From JBAZLV01 sp041650055 (GTDB lineage Bacteria > Nitrospirota > UBA9217), in assembly GCA_041650055.1 (NCBI GenBank), contig JBAZLV010000029.1:1-26656 (forward strand): DNA of 26,656 nt, given 5' to 3'. Below, in pieces: positions 9,040-16,408 of this stretch (the stretch's first letter is position 1; each line of letters begins with the position of its first letter). The position numbers and the translations under genes are program-made. The notes beneath the pieces were generated by a model, which did not search any database, was not told the origin of the DNA, and saw only the letters and a program-made list of their open reading frames with translations.

Positions 9040-9459
9040 ATGAGACATGGTTGTGCAGGAAGACAATTCGGCCGAGATTCAGGGCATCGAAAAGCATTGC
9101 TCAGGATGCTGGTATGCGCACTGATTAAAAATGAAAAAATTGAAACGACGACGGCCAAGGCAAAAGAGATCAGGTCGCTTGCGGAAAAAATGATTACGCT
9201 TGCAAAACGCGGTGATTTACATGCACGACGGCAAGCACTGAGTTTTATGCATGATGAAACCGTGGTGGCGAGTTTATTTTCAGACATAGGGCCTCGTTTT
9301 GCATCCCGCATGGGAGGATACACCCGCATTGTACCTACTCGAAACCGCCCGGGAGATGCGGCACCCATGGCAGTCATTGAACTGGTTGAACGCCAAAAAA
9401 AAGCATCTGAGCCCAAAAAAGAAGAAAAAAGCAAACCTGAGAAAAAAACCTCAGAATAA
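9040..9459 (+). CDS. rplQ: 50S ribosomal protein L17 with charged C-terminal tail
   Basis: L17 lies near the exit tunnel on the solvent side. The first 112 or so residues are canonical (GRQFGRDSGHRKALLRMLVCALIKNEKIETT, GGYTRIVPTRNRPGDAAPMAVIEL). They are followed by a Lys/Glu/Pro tail of roughly 25 residues ending KPEKKTSE, making 139 residues in all. The start context has AAGG at 9025-9028. This is the last gene of the operon. An intrinsic terminator follows 25 bases later. Confidence 0.97.
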   Translation: MRHGCAGRQFGRDSGHRKALLRMLVCALIKNEKIETTTAKAKEIRSLAEKMITLAKRGDLHARRQALSFMHDETVVASLFSDIGPRFASRMGGYTRIVPTRNRPGDAAPMAVIELVERQKKASEPKKEEKSKPEKKTSE

Positions 9460-9484
9460 AAAAACATCAGGCATTCTGTTTGAG

Positions 9485-9515
9485 AAAAGGCAGGAGAGCA
9501 TCCCTGCCTTTTTTA
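9485..9515 (+). terminator. Intrinsic terminator of the spc-alpha operon
   Basis: A perfect 10-base-pair stem (AAAAGGCAGG, 9485-9494, with CCTGCCTTTT, 9503-9512) encloses an 8-base loop and runs into a T tract to 9515. Placed 25 bases after the rplQ stop, it should end the long ribosomal transcript. A second copy of the 3' arm (CCTGCCTTTTTAT) follows at 9549-9561. Confidence 0.9.
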
Positions 9516-9679
9516 TTGGTATCAGCAAGTCATTCTCCATTTTTTAAACCTGCCTTTTTATAGTTCTTCTCATTCTCATCACATCATACTGATCGCTTGT
9601 GATAGAATTACATTAAGACGAAAATGAGTCTCCTGTATTTTTTTGTACGATGACCAAATACGTCTGAGAAGGAACACCT

Positions 9680-11182
9680 ATGACGGATGAAAAAATTTTA
9701 ATTGTCGATGATGAAGACATGATCAGAACGCTGTGCGCCCAGATCCTTTCTGACAGAGGATATGAGGTGCATACTGCCTCGAACGGAATTACAGCACTTG
9801 AAGAACTCCGTAAATCGCCTGTCGATTTGATCGTTACGGACATAAAAATGCCGGGAATGGACGGATTGGATTTGCTTGAAAGGGTTCGGGCAGAAGGTCA
9901 TGACAGTGTTGTCATATTTATTACCGGTTACGGCACGATTGATACTGCTGTTGAATCCTTGATGCGGGGCGTGGATGGTTTTGTTCTCAAACCGTTTACT
10001 GAAAAACAACTGATTACGTCGGTGGAACGGGCAATCAAACGAAGCAGGATGGAAAAAGAAAATATCAGGCTCAAGGCGCTTATACCGCTTTTTGAAATCA
10101 GCAAACTGCTGGTCCCCGAGCTTGATCTTGGCGCGATTTTTACCATGATTACGAACATTGTCGTTCAAGAGTTTTCTGCAGATAGAGTTTCGCTTATGCT
10201 GCTGAATGAAACAACTGGAATTCTTGAAATTCGCGCTTCCCATGGATTTTCCTCCCCTGACGTTCCTCTAGCAAAAAAGCCAGGAGAGGGCATCTCAGAA
10301 TTCGTGTTTCTCCACCGAACGCCTGTTCTCATTTCCCCTGAAAACATCCAGGATACTGAAATAACCGCTCGCTTGAATAAAAATGATCCGGCCCGCTCAA
10401 GCATGTCCGTTCCTTTGAGCGGAAAAAACAGCGTCTTCGGCGTGCTGAATATCACCAGAATTTCAGGAAGGGCCTTTACCACCAGCGATCTGCAGGTAGC
10501 TTCCATTCTTGCAACACAGGTAGCAGCTGCTCTTGAAAATGCCACTCTCTTTCGTCACCTCCAGGATCATTATGTCCGGACTGTGCAGGCGCTTGTTGCT
10601 GCAGTTGAAGCAAAAGACCCCTATACTTGCCTGCATTCAATAAATGTGGCAACCTATGCAGTTGAAATTGGCCGCGATATAGGGCTGAATAAGTCACAAC
10701 TCGAAGAAATAAGAATCGCGGCAATGCTTCATGATATCGGGAAAATTGGGGTCAGCGATGTAATTATTTCGAAGCCGGAACGGCTCAGTTACGAAGAGTT
10801 TAATGTCATGAAAGATCATTCGGAGCATGGCATCAGAATACTGGATCCGATTGGTTTTCCGCCGGAAATCCTGCAGGCAATTCATCAGCACCATGAACGG
10901 TATGATGGAAAGGGCTATCCCTATGGTCTCGCCGGTGAAGAAATATCATTGGGTGCCCGTATTCTGAATATTGCAGATGCCATTGATGCCATGATCTCCC
11001 GGCGACCGTACCATGAAACGATTTCCAATCAGGAGGTGTTGCAGGAACTCGAGCGAGAGGCAGGAAAACAGTTTGATCCTCGTATTGCTGAATCTGCAAG
11101 GCGACTGATACAACAAGGACAGCTAAAGCCCGTTTCGTACTGTATGCCTGCAGGCGCGAAGGAAGATGCAGGGAAAAAATGA
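9680..11182 (+). CDS. Response regulator with receiver, GAF and HD-GYP domains (predicted c-di-GMP phosphodiesterase)
   Basis: This 500-residue cytosolic protein has three domains in order. The receiver (about 5-120) has acidic pair D10-D11, phospho-acceptor D54 in VTDIKMPGMDG, and K104. The GAF sensor domain spans about 145-290. The HD-GYP domain (about 298-490) keeps H319, the HD pair H351-D352 in HDIGKIG, H404-H405 and G412-Y413-P414, so it looks catalytically complete. HD-GYP proteins hydrolyse cyclic di-GMP, and here the activity would be gated by phosphorylation and a GAF ligand. No membrane segment or cognate histidine kinase gene is adjacent, so the kinase is unknown. The gene follows the rplQ terminator after 164 bases and is probably separately transcribed. 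Confidence 0.93.
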   Translation: MTDEKILIVDDEDMIRTLCAQILSDRGYEVHTASNGITALEELRKSPVDLIVTDIKMPGMDGLDLLERVRAEGHDSVVIFITGYGTIDTAVESLMRGVDGFVLKPFTEKQLITSVERAIKRSRMEKENIRLKALIPLFEISKLLVPELDLGAIFTMITNIVVQEFSADRVSLMLLNETTGILEIRASHGFSSPDVPLAKKPGEGISEFVFLHRTPVLISPENIQDTEITARLNKNDPARSSMSVPLSGKNSVFGVLNITRISGRAFTTSDLQVASILATQVAAALENATLFRHLQDHYVRTVQALVAAVEAKDPYTCLHSINVATYAVEIGRDIGLNKSQLEEIRIAAMLHDIGKIGVSDVIISKPERLSYEEFNVMKDHSEHGIRILDPIGFPPEILQAIHQHHERYDGKGYPYGLAGEEISLGARILNIADAIDAMISRRPYHETISNQEVLQELEREAGKQFDPRIAESARRLIQQGQLKPVSYCMPAGAKEDAGKK

Positions 11183-11234
11183 AAGTAAGAATGTAACGGG
11201 CTCAGTAGAAACAGATAGTGATGACAACGGACTC

Positions 11235-11912
11235 TTAAGTGCAGTGTTGCGGATGCGCGTAATCAGAGGACTTGAAAATTTGGCCTGTAAAAAAAAGAAG
11301 CAGAAGAAAAAGAACGGAAAAACTCATAACATTAAAAATAAAATTTATCTTCAAGAAGATATTTGCAAAAGCAATAAGAGACAAACCAGTGGCGAGGAAC
11401 CAGCTCTCCATTCGATGAGTTCGAAAGGCTTCTCTTCCGATCAATCCAGACGCTCCCAGACAAAGAATACCGATTCCTGTAAGAATGACAAATCCTGCAT
11501 ATTCCTCATATATAAAAAATCCTGAAAGTTGGAGCAATATTCCTGATACAACCATAAAGAGAATAATAACCTTTGATGGTACTGAAGCATTCAGGCAGAT
11601 TGCTGAAAAAAGCACCCCTGTTTCGAATAGCATTATTCCAACTGAAAAAAAAGGATTTTGCATGGGATATAAGATTGCAAGAAGTGCCATGCCTGAAGCC
11701 TGCATTAGAAAGCCTATGCGATAACAAAAGCCAGTTCCAAAAGTGCCATTTCGTTTGACAGGTATTATTTGCATAAACAAATTTATATCATAAGAACTGG
11801 TTTGCCGCAAATTTTTTTCTAGGGAACACTTTTTTAATAATTTCTCCAAATCATTGAATAATAATATAAAAAAACAAAATAATGCATTTTCTGCAATTAA
11901 TTGCATACCCAT
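11235..11912 (-). CDS. Uncharacterised multi-pass membrane protein
   Basis: I do not recognise this 225-residue protein. It is strongly hydrophobic with six or seven likely membrane segments: roughly residues 4-20, 63-82, 88-108, 113-134, 138-158, 169-188 and 190-211. A cytosolic or periplasmic basic stretch lies at about 24-60. No catalytic motif or ligand-binding signature is visible. The gene is AT-rich and convergent with the HD-GYP regulator, leaving 52 bases between the stops. It is divergent from the degenerate receiver gene at 12143. Its start at 11912 has only a weak ribosome-binding site, so a later start is possible. That the plus-strand frames over it give only scattered short ORFs supports it being real. 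Confidence 0.6.
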   Translation of the reverse strand: MGMQLIAENALFCFFILLFNDLEKLLKKCSLEKNLRQTSSYDINLFMQIIPVKRNGTFGTGFCYRIGFLMQASGMALLAILYPMQNPFFSVGIMLFETGVLFSAICLNASVPSKVIILFMVVSGILLQLSGFFIYEEYAGFVILTGIGILCLGASGLIGREAFRTHRMESWFLATGLSLIAFANIFLKINFIFNVMSFSVLFLLLLFFTGQIFKSSDYAHPQHCT

Positions 11913-11932
11913 AAAATACCCATATAGGGTGA

Positions 11933-11961
11933 TTTACTTTAATATTATTGTATGGTAATAA
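11933..11961 (+). promoter_or_regulatory. Possible sigma70-type promoter for the receiver gene
   Basis: TTTACT (11933-11938) and TAATAA (11956-11961) are separated by 17 bases, and the -10 is preceded by TGG (extended -10). It lies about 175 bases upstream of the receiver gene, implying a long leader that contains a small GTCTC/GAGAC hairpin (12032-12054). I matched no known riboswitch. Confidence 0.3.
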
Positions 11962-12142
11962 AAGCAGTCACAATAAAACCGGCTAAATAACGAAGGTGGA
12001 ACTATTACGTTTCAGGTGTCATAAGGCGGCAGTCTCTCTTAATGTTGCTGAGACGCGGGAAGAATAGAGGACGTGATAACGTTGATGAATGAAATGATAC
12101 TTAACGATAATAATGAGGAAATGAGTGGAAAGAAAGGATGTT

Positions 12143-12604
12143 ATGAACCATATTCTCATTGTAGGCAATAGTCGGACGATTCTGGATGCGCTTTCTTCAT
12201 TTCTGGGATTTCGATTTCGAGAGTATTCAATTGTGGCTGCAGAAGATGAACAGCAGGCGATTCGGATGCTTGAAACCTATCAGATGAATCTCATTCTTGT
12301 AGACATTGATATGCCGCAAGTAACGGAAGGTTCATTTATTCTCTCCGCAAAAAAGAAATATCCAACTGTTCCGGTGATTATCATGATCGGCTCACTGATG
12401 CGGGATCTGCCAGCAATCACGGAAAAAATGAATCGGATTTATAGTATTCAGAAACCTTTTCGATTTGATGACCTTGCCCTGATGATAACCGAGTTACTTG
12501 CCACCGGGAAAAGTCCTGATCATCGGGAGCACCGATTTACTGTCTTTCCTGCCCCTGGGCATGGTTGCACTGATCCCGGATTGCAAAAGCACTCAAACAC
12601 GTAA
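12143..12604 (+). CDS. Stand-alone receiver-domain protein with degenerate acidic pocket
   Basis: This is a small single-domain protein (153 residues from the ATG) of the CheY-like receiver fold: strand 1 HILIVGN, the phospho-acceptor loop LILVDIDMP, and the lysine strand IQKPF. The conserved acidic pair after strand 1 is replaced by G-N (normally D-D or D-E), and the usual Ser/Thr strand reads IIMIGS. Metal binding and ordinary phosphorylation are therefore doubtful even though the aspartate in VDIDMP remains. No output domain is present, and the last 25 residues look unstructured. I start at ATG 12143 (AAAGGA at 12133-12138). GTG 12125 with GAGG at 12115-12118 would add six residues. The gene is convergent with dinG, 13 bases apart. 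Confidence 0.8.
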   Translation: MNHILIVGNSRTILDALSSFLGFRFREYSIVAAEDEQQAIRMLETYQMNLILVDIDMPQVTEGSFILSAKKKYPTVPVIIMIGSLMRDLPAITEKMNRIYSIQKPFRFDDLALMITELLATGKSPDHREHRFTVFPAPGHGCTDPGLQKHSNT

Positions 12605-12621
12605 CGCCGTCGCACGGTTAC
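12601..12621. terminator. Possible bidirectional hairpin between convergent genes
   Basis: GTAACGCCG (12601-12609) can pair with CGGTTAC (12615-12621) with a two-base bulge. It covers both convergent stop codons and is followed by AT-rich sequence (AAATTTTCGAAAAAATTTTT). The T runs are interrupted, so this is a weak terminator candidate at best. Confidence 0.3.
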
Positions 12622-14585
12622 AAATTTTCGAAAAAATTTTTGAGCGATGTCCGCTCATCGGTAATCGCGCAGGAAGGGAGAGACTTCAAAAACCACGCTC
12701 CATATCTTTTCGTAATGATGCGGGAATCGAGAACAACAACCGCTCCTCGATCACTTTTTGATCGAATAAGTCTTCCAAATCCCTGCCGAAACAGCAACGT
12801 TGCCTGAGGAACCTGAAATTCAAAAAAAGGATTTTTCAATCGTTCCATCCGTGCCTCAATGACCGGCTCGTCAGGTGCCGCAAACGGCAATTTAGCAATT
12901 ACAACGCACTGGAGTGCTTCCCCCGGAATGTCGATGCCCTGCCAGAAAGAAGCTGTTCCCATCAGTATCGCATGAGACACGCATTTAAACTGCTCGACCA
13001 AACGATAAGCCGGCATTTCTCCCTGACACAAAAAGACAAGATCGCTCAGTTCCTTTCTTAGAGTTTCAGAACTTTTTCGCAATTGGCCGTAACTGGTGAA
13101 CAGCACAAGCGTTCTTCCCCGGGTAATAGATAAAACTGATTTCAATTCTTTATCAAATTTTTCCTGATATCCTTCGGATTTCAATTCATCAAGCTCACGA
13201 GCAATATACAGCAGCGCTTGTTTCTTATAATTATACGGGGAGTCAAGCAACAGTTCGTCAGATTCGTCCAGGCCAATCCTTTTTTTCATAAAGGCAAAGG
13301 TCCCTCCTGACGAAAGAGTCGCTGATGTTAATACGACGGTATCCGTTTTCGTGAATACATTTTCACGGAGGAGCTGTGCAACCTCAATAGGCGATGCAAC
13401 CAGTCTGCAGCGCGAGTTTTCTCGCTCCGCCCAATACACGACGTCTTCCGCGCTTTGTTCAAGATTTACCCGAACGGCTGCAGCGAGCGCTTTCGCCCGG
13501 AGAGAAAAAGCTTTTACTTCAAAGTCTTCTTCAGGCGTGTCTACCTCAAGCGCCTGTAAGGCATCGCTCAGTTCAAGCAGCGGCTCACTTAAACAATCCG
13601 GAGTTATTGCACGCTTTCTTATCCGAATGGCAGACTCTTCCTTCAGAAGAGACTGTAAAGAAAAAAAGAAATTCTCCCCTGCAATTCTCAGGTTGTCGAT
13701 CATCCCGCGTATGTACAGAATGTCACTGTCTTGAAGCGCGAGGCGTGTGAGCAGGCCTTTTCGTGTTCGCTGGTTTACGAGCGCATCGAGAAAAAAGCGA
13801 AACGAAGTATTACTTATCTCAATGCCAAGATGATTTGTTGCAACGTCTTCGATTCTGTGTGCTTCATCGAAAATTACTGCCTGATAACTGGGAAGAATAT
13901 TCCCCCCCGTTGCCAGATGTGCAAAAAAAAGATGATGATTGGCAATGAGAATATGCGCCTGGTGTTCGGCTGCCCGTGCTTTCTGATACCAACAATCTTT
14001 GTTAAATGCGCATTCTTTGCCAAAGCACAAGTCCTGTTGTCGGCAGCTCTTGATCCAAAGCCCTGACGAAGGCTCAAAATCGAGATCATTTCTGAGACCT
14101 GTTTTTGTACGCGTTGACCAAACAAACAAGCGCTGCAATCCTTCTCGTTCTGACTGTTCATACAAATCCGCTATTCTGACTTGATCGAATCTCCGGAGGC
14201 AAAGATAATTTTCTCCTCCCATGCACAAAGCAAAACGAAAATCGCCCAGTACCTGTTTCAGGAAGGGGAGTTCCTTTTCGACTAGCTGCTGCTGCAGTGC
14301 CTTGGTATAGGTTGCGACGACAATTCGCGCATTGCTATCCCGAGCCCAGAGGATTCCCGGAAGAAGGTAAGCAAGGCTTTTTCCGATGCCGGTACCTGCT
14401 TCCACGAGAAGATGTGTTTGTGTTGTCAGCGCATGATAAACGGCTTCAGCCATGGTGTTCTGCTCACCCCGATGTTCGTACGTTTCCATGCTTTTGCTCA
14501 GAGGGCCTGCATCACTGAAATAATCACGAATATTCATATGAGGCGGTAGATTACCATGCGCTTGACGAGAAAGCAAATTGAACAT
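12618..14585 (-). CDS. dinG: DinG/YoaA-type ATP-dependent DNA helicase (XPD-like, Fe-S)
   Basis: This superfamily 2 helicase is 655 residues. The order is Walker A EAGTGIGKS (62-70), motif Ia VATYTKALQQQL, an iron-sulphur insertion, DEAH box at 240-243, and late motifs LTSATLSSGG, MGTASFWQGIDIPG and FRQGFGRLIRSKSDRG. Cysteines C129, C187, C192 and C198 have the spacing expected for the 4Fe-4S ligands of the DinG/XPD group. Family members unwind DNA 5'-to-3' and help resolve R-loops or damaged forks. No N-terminal exonuclease domain is present. The start at 14585 is supported by an AGGA seven bases upstream. ATG 14537 is an alternative. The gene is divergent from the amidase operon, with 77 bases between starts. 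Confidence 0.92.
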   Translation of the reverse strand: MFNLLSRQAHGNLPPHMNIRDYFSDAGPLSKSMETYEHRGEQNTMAEAVYHALTTQTHLLVEAGTGIGKSLAYLLPGILWARDSNARIVVATYTKALQQQLVEKELPFLKQVLGDFRFALCMGGENYLCLRRFDQVRIADLYEQSEREGLQRLFVWSTRTKTGLRNDLDFEPSSGLWIKSCRQQDLCFGKECAFNKDCWYQKARAAEHQAHILIANHHLFFAHLATGGNILPSYQAVIFDEAHRIEDVATNHLGIEISNTSFRFFLDALVNQRTRKGLLTRLALQDSDILYIRGMIDNLRIAGENFFFSLQSLLKEESAIRIRKRAITPDCLSEPLLELSDALQALEVDTPEEDFEVKAFSLRAKALAAAVRVNLEQSAEDVVYWAERENSRCRLVASPIEVAQLLRENVFTKTDTVVLTSATLSSGGTFAFMKKRIGLDESDELLLDSPYNYKKQALLYIARELDELKSEGYQEKFDKELKSVLSITRGRTLVLFTSYGQLRKSSETLRKELSDLVFLCQGEMPAYRLVEQFKCVSHAILMGTASFWQGIDIPGEALQCVVIAKLPFAAPDEPVIEARMERLKNPFFEFQVPQATLLFRQGFGRLIRSKSDRGAVVVLDSRIITKRYGAWFLKSLPSCAITDERTSLKNFFENL

Positions 14586-14623
14586 CGAGAATCCTGTTTT
14601 TTCTGGTTTTTTGCCCCTTTTTC

Positions 14624-14652
14624 TTGCACTAATGTTTTTCTTATGTTAGTAT
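14624..14652 (+). promoter_or_regulatory. Candidate promoter of the amidase operon
   Basis: TTGCAC (14624-14629) and TAGTAT (14647-14652) are exactly 17 bases apart in the divergent gap between dinG and the amidase gene. The expected transcription start (about 14659) would fall only a few bases before the ATG at 14663, giving an almost leaderless mRNA. Box matches are moderate (3/6 and 4/6). Confidence 0.4.
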
Positions 14653-14662
14653 TGCAGCCATT

Positions 14663-15670
14663 ATGCGGTGCTTTCTCTCGTTTGTTTTTCTCGCTTTTTT
14701 CCTCGGAAATACGCCTGTATTTCCCGATGAAAAAGGAATGACTATCAAAGGAATACGCTCTTTCTCGTATGCATCGTTTACCCGCATTGTATTCGAAATG
14801 CATGCAGCCGCTCCCTATGTTATTACCAAGACGCCAGACGGGAAAAAACTCATCTTTGGGGCGTATAACATGCCTCTTGTGGTTCCTGAAAAGATTCCGG
14901 TTGTTCGGGATGGAGTCGTAGGCAGCGTGGAATTGCATCAAGATGCGGGAAAAAACAGCATCGTTATCACCCTTGATTCAGATGCAGGAGAAGTGAAGGA
15001 TTTTGTTCTGCGTTCGCCTGACCGAATCGTGATCGATATCATGCGTAAGTCAGCAGGAAATGTGTTGCCTTCTCTCCGTGATGTGTTGACGGTAGTCCTT
15101 GATTCCGGACATGGCGGCAAAGACGGTGGGATAACAACCAGCCAAGGAACCGAAAAGGTCTTCACACTCGACGTGGGGTTGCGGATAAAAAAAATACTTC
15201 AGAAAAAAAGCGGTTTTAAAGTGATCCTCACCCGTGAAAAAGACCAGACTCTTTCCTGGGATGAACGAGCCTCAGCAGGAAATGCGGCAAAAGGCTCTCT
15301 CTGGATAAGCATTCACGGGGCAGGAAGCGGAATGCCGCAGGTCTATGCGCTCGACATCTCTGATGACCCATCTCCCTCAGTGCCGGCTGCAAAGACCGAT
15401 TTTCTGGAATTTGAATCCGGAAAAGAACAACAACAGATGCTGTGGGGAAAACAGCAGGCGGCGCATATTCGAGAAAGTATGCGATTAGGACGAAGCGTTG
15501 CAAATCAGCTGGGCGGCAGTGCAACCGAGCCGGTGCCTGGTCCGATTGGTATCCTGAAGGTTGTTGATGCGCCCGCTGTTCTGGTTGAATGCGCTATCAC
15601 GAAAAACGTGCAGGCGATTGCCGAAGGCATTGCCCAAGGAATTGAACGATATGCGAGAGAGACTCGATAG
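14663..15670 (+). CDS. N-acetylmuramoyl-L-alanine amidase with AMIN domain (AmiC-like)
   Basis: This exported peptidoglycan amidase cleaves the bond between muramic acid and the stem peptide. The layout is a signal peptide (about 1-21), an AMIN targeting domain (about 27-130, two beta-rich segments), and an Amidase_3 catalytic domain (about 142-333). Zinc ligands H150 (LDSGHGGKDGG), E164 (GTEKVF) and H218 (ISIHGAG), and catalytic E309 (AVLVECAIT), are all present. It is shorter than many AmiC proteins (335 residues) and has a Gly/Asp/Pro-rich insert at about 220-250 instead of the usual SIHANA loop. AMIN domains usually localise the enzyme to septal peptidoglycan. It is the first gene of the envelope block and overlaps the next by 20 bases. 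Confidence 0.92.
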   Translation: MRCFLSFVFLAFFLGNTPVFPDEKGMTIKGIRSFSYASFTRIVFEMHAAAPYVITKTPDGKKLIFGAYNMPLVVPEKIPVVRDGVVGSVELHQDAGKNSIVITLDSDAGEVKDFVLRSPDRIVIDIMRKSAGNVLPSLRDVLTVVLDSGHGGKDGGITTSQGTEKVFTLDVGLRIKKILQKKSGFKVILTREKDQTLSWDERASAGNAAKGSLWISIHGAGSGMPQVYALDISDDPSPSVPAAKTDFLEFESGKEQQQMLWGKQQAAHIRESMRLGRSVANQLGGSATEPVPGPIGILKVVDAPAVLVECAITKNVQAIAEGIAQGIERYARETR

Positions 15671-16268
15671 GGTGGTTCATGACCGGCTCATGCTGGCTGC
15701 TGGAATCGTGATTATTACGATTGCCGTAGCAGCTGGAGGCTATCTTGGATGGCGTATGAGTACTCCCTCTGCTCTGGACGACACCTCTTCCTTTAGAGAA
15801 TCCCAATCTCAGGATATCCGCTCACGCCCTCTGCTTGCTCATGATGAACCGCTCACGGTTACTATATGGTATCCTCACGACGCTACGCTTGCTACAGGAC
15901 CATTGACCGTAAAACGTCAAACAGACACTAGAAGTCAGGCACGTGAAACCATCCTTGGTTTTCTGGCTGATGAACGAATTGCGCAGGCAGCGATTCTCAA
16001 GGATATCCGACTGCAGGAATTGTATCTTGACGTATCCGGTACAGCATATCTGGATATTGCCACGGTACAAAACAAAGACTGTATTGGATCAGTGAGAGAG
16101 GAACTTTCTGCGGTATATGCCCTGGTCAATACCGTCATCATGAATTTTGAGGATATCAAGCAGGTGTCTTTTCTTATAAACGGCAAAGAGTCCAAGACGC
16201 TTGCAGGACATCTCGATTTGACAAAAAAATTTGGAAAGCGACCGGATTTTATTCATCACTCACAATGA
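15651..16268 (+). CDS. Membrane-anchored GerMN-domain protein
   Basis: The 205-residue protein has one N-terminal membrane segment (about 13-33) and an extracytoplasmic domain (about 66-185) of the GerMN/sporulation-spore-germination type. It is recognised by LTVTIWYPHD, a repeated strand-helix pattern, GTAYLDIATVQ and an ALVNTVIMNFEDIKQVSFLINGKE-type end. GerMN proteins are found in non-spore-formers linked to peptidoglycan hydrolases, but their function is poorly known. ATG 15651 overlaps the amidase by 20 bases. AAGGA at 15636-15640 is the ribosome-binding site. The in-frame extension to 15561 lies inside the amidase and is unlikely. The stop overlaps the next small ORF start as ATGA. Confidence 0.85.
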   Translation: MRERLDRVVHDRLMLAAGIVIITIAVAAGGYLGWRMSTPSALDDTSSFRESQSQDIRSRPLLAHDEPLTVTIWYPHDATLATGPLTVKRQTDTRSQARETILGFLADERIAQAAILKDIRLQELYLDVSGTAYLDIATVQNKDCIGSVREELSAVYALVNTVIMNFEDIKQVSFLINGKESKTLAGHLDLTKKFGKRPDFIHHSQ

Positions 16269-16399
16269 CAGATCAAAACGATTGGAACTTAATCCCCGCG
16301 ACATGGAATCCCCGGCTTCTGCCGGAGGGGCTCCCCGGAGAACAGAATATCGTTTATCTTCCGCAGCTCATTGCTGAAAGTAAGAACATGTGTTCATGA
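16265..16399 (+). CDS. Small coupled ORF, 44 residues, unknown function
   Basis: An ATG at 16265 overlaps the stop of the GerMN gene (ATGA, 16265-16268) and opens a 44-codon frame ending TGA at 16399, ten bases before the next gene's start. The product begins MTDQNDWNLIPATWNPRLLP and contains a Trp/Pro-rich N-half and an IVYLPQLIAE stretch, with no signal peptide or membrane segment. I recognise no family. The stop-start overlap and exact fit between flanking genes favour translation, but short ORFs arise by chance, so confidence is moderate. It could alternatively be an untranslated spacer. Confidence 0.5.
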   Translation: MTDQNDWNLIPATWNPRLLPEGLPGEQNIVYLPQLIAESKNMCS

Positions 16400-16408
16400 G
16401 GTGATACG

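Noticed and set aside
8919..9467. 182-codon minus-strand ORF under rpoA and rplQ
   Set aside because: It is antisense to rplQ, and its Phe/Ser-rich sequence is what the reverse of Lys/Glu codons produces.
11166..11525. 119-codon plus-strand ORF after the HD-GYP gene
   Set aside because: Its Lys/Asn-rich sequence is the complement of the hydrophobic minus-strand gene. It has no ribosome-binding site and overlaps the HD-GYP end.
12032..12054. CTGAGA and GTCTC/GAGAC hairpin in the receiver gene leader as a possible TPP or c-di-GMP riboswitch
   Set aside because: Only the CTGAGA hexamer resembles the TPP element. The other conserved boxes are missing, and no GEMM core is present.
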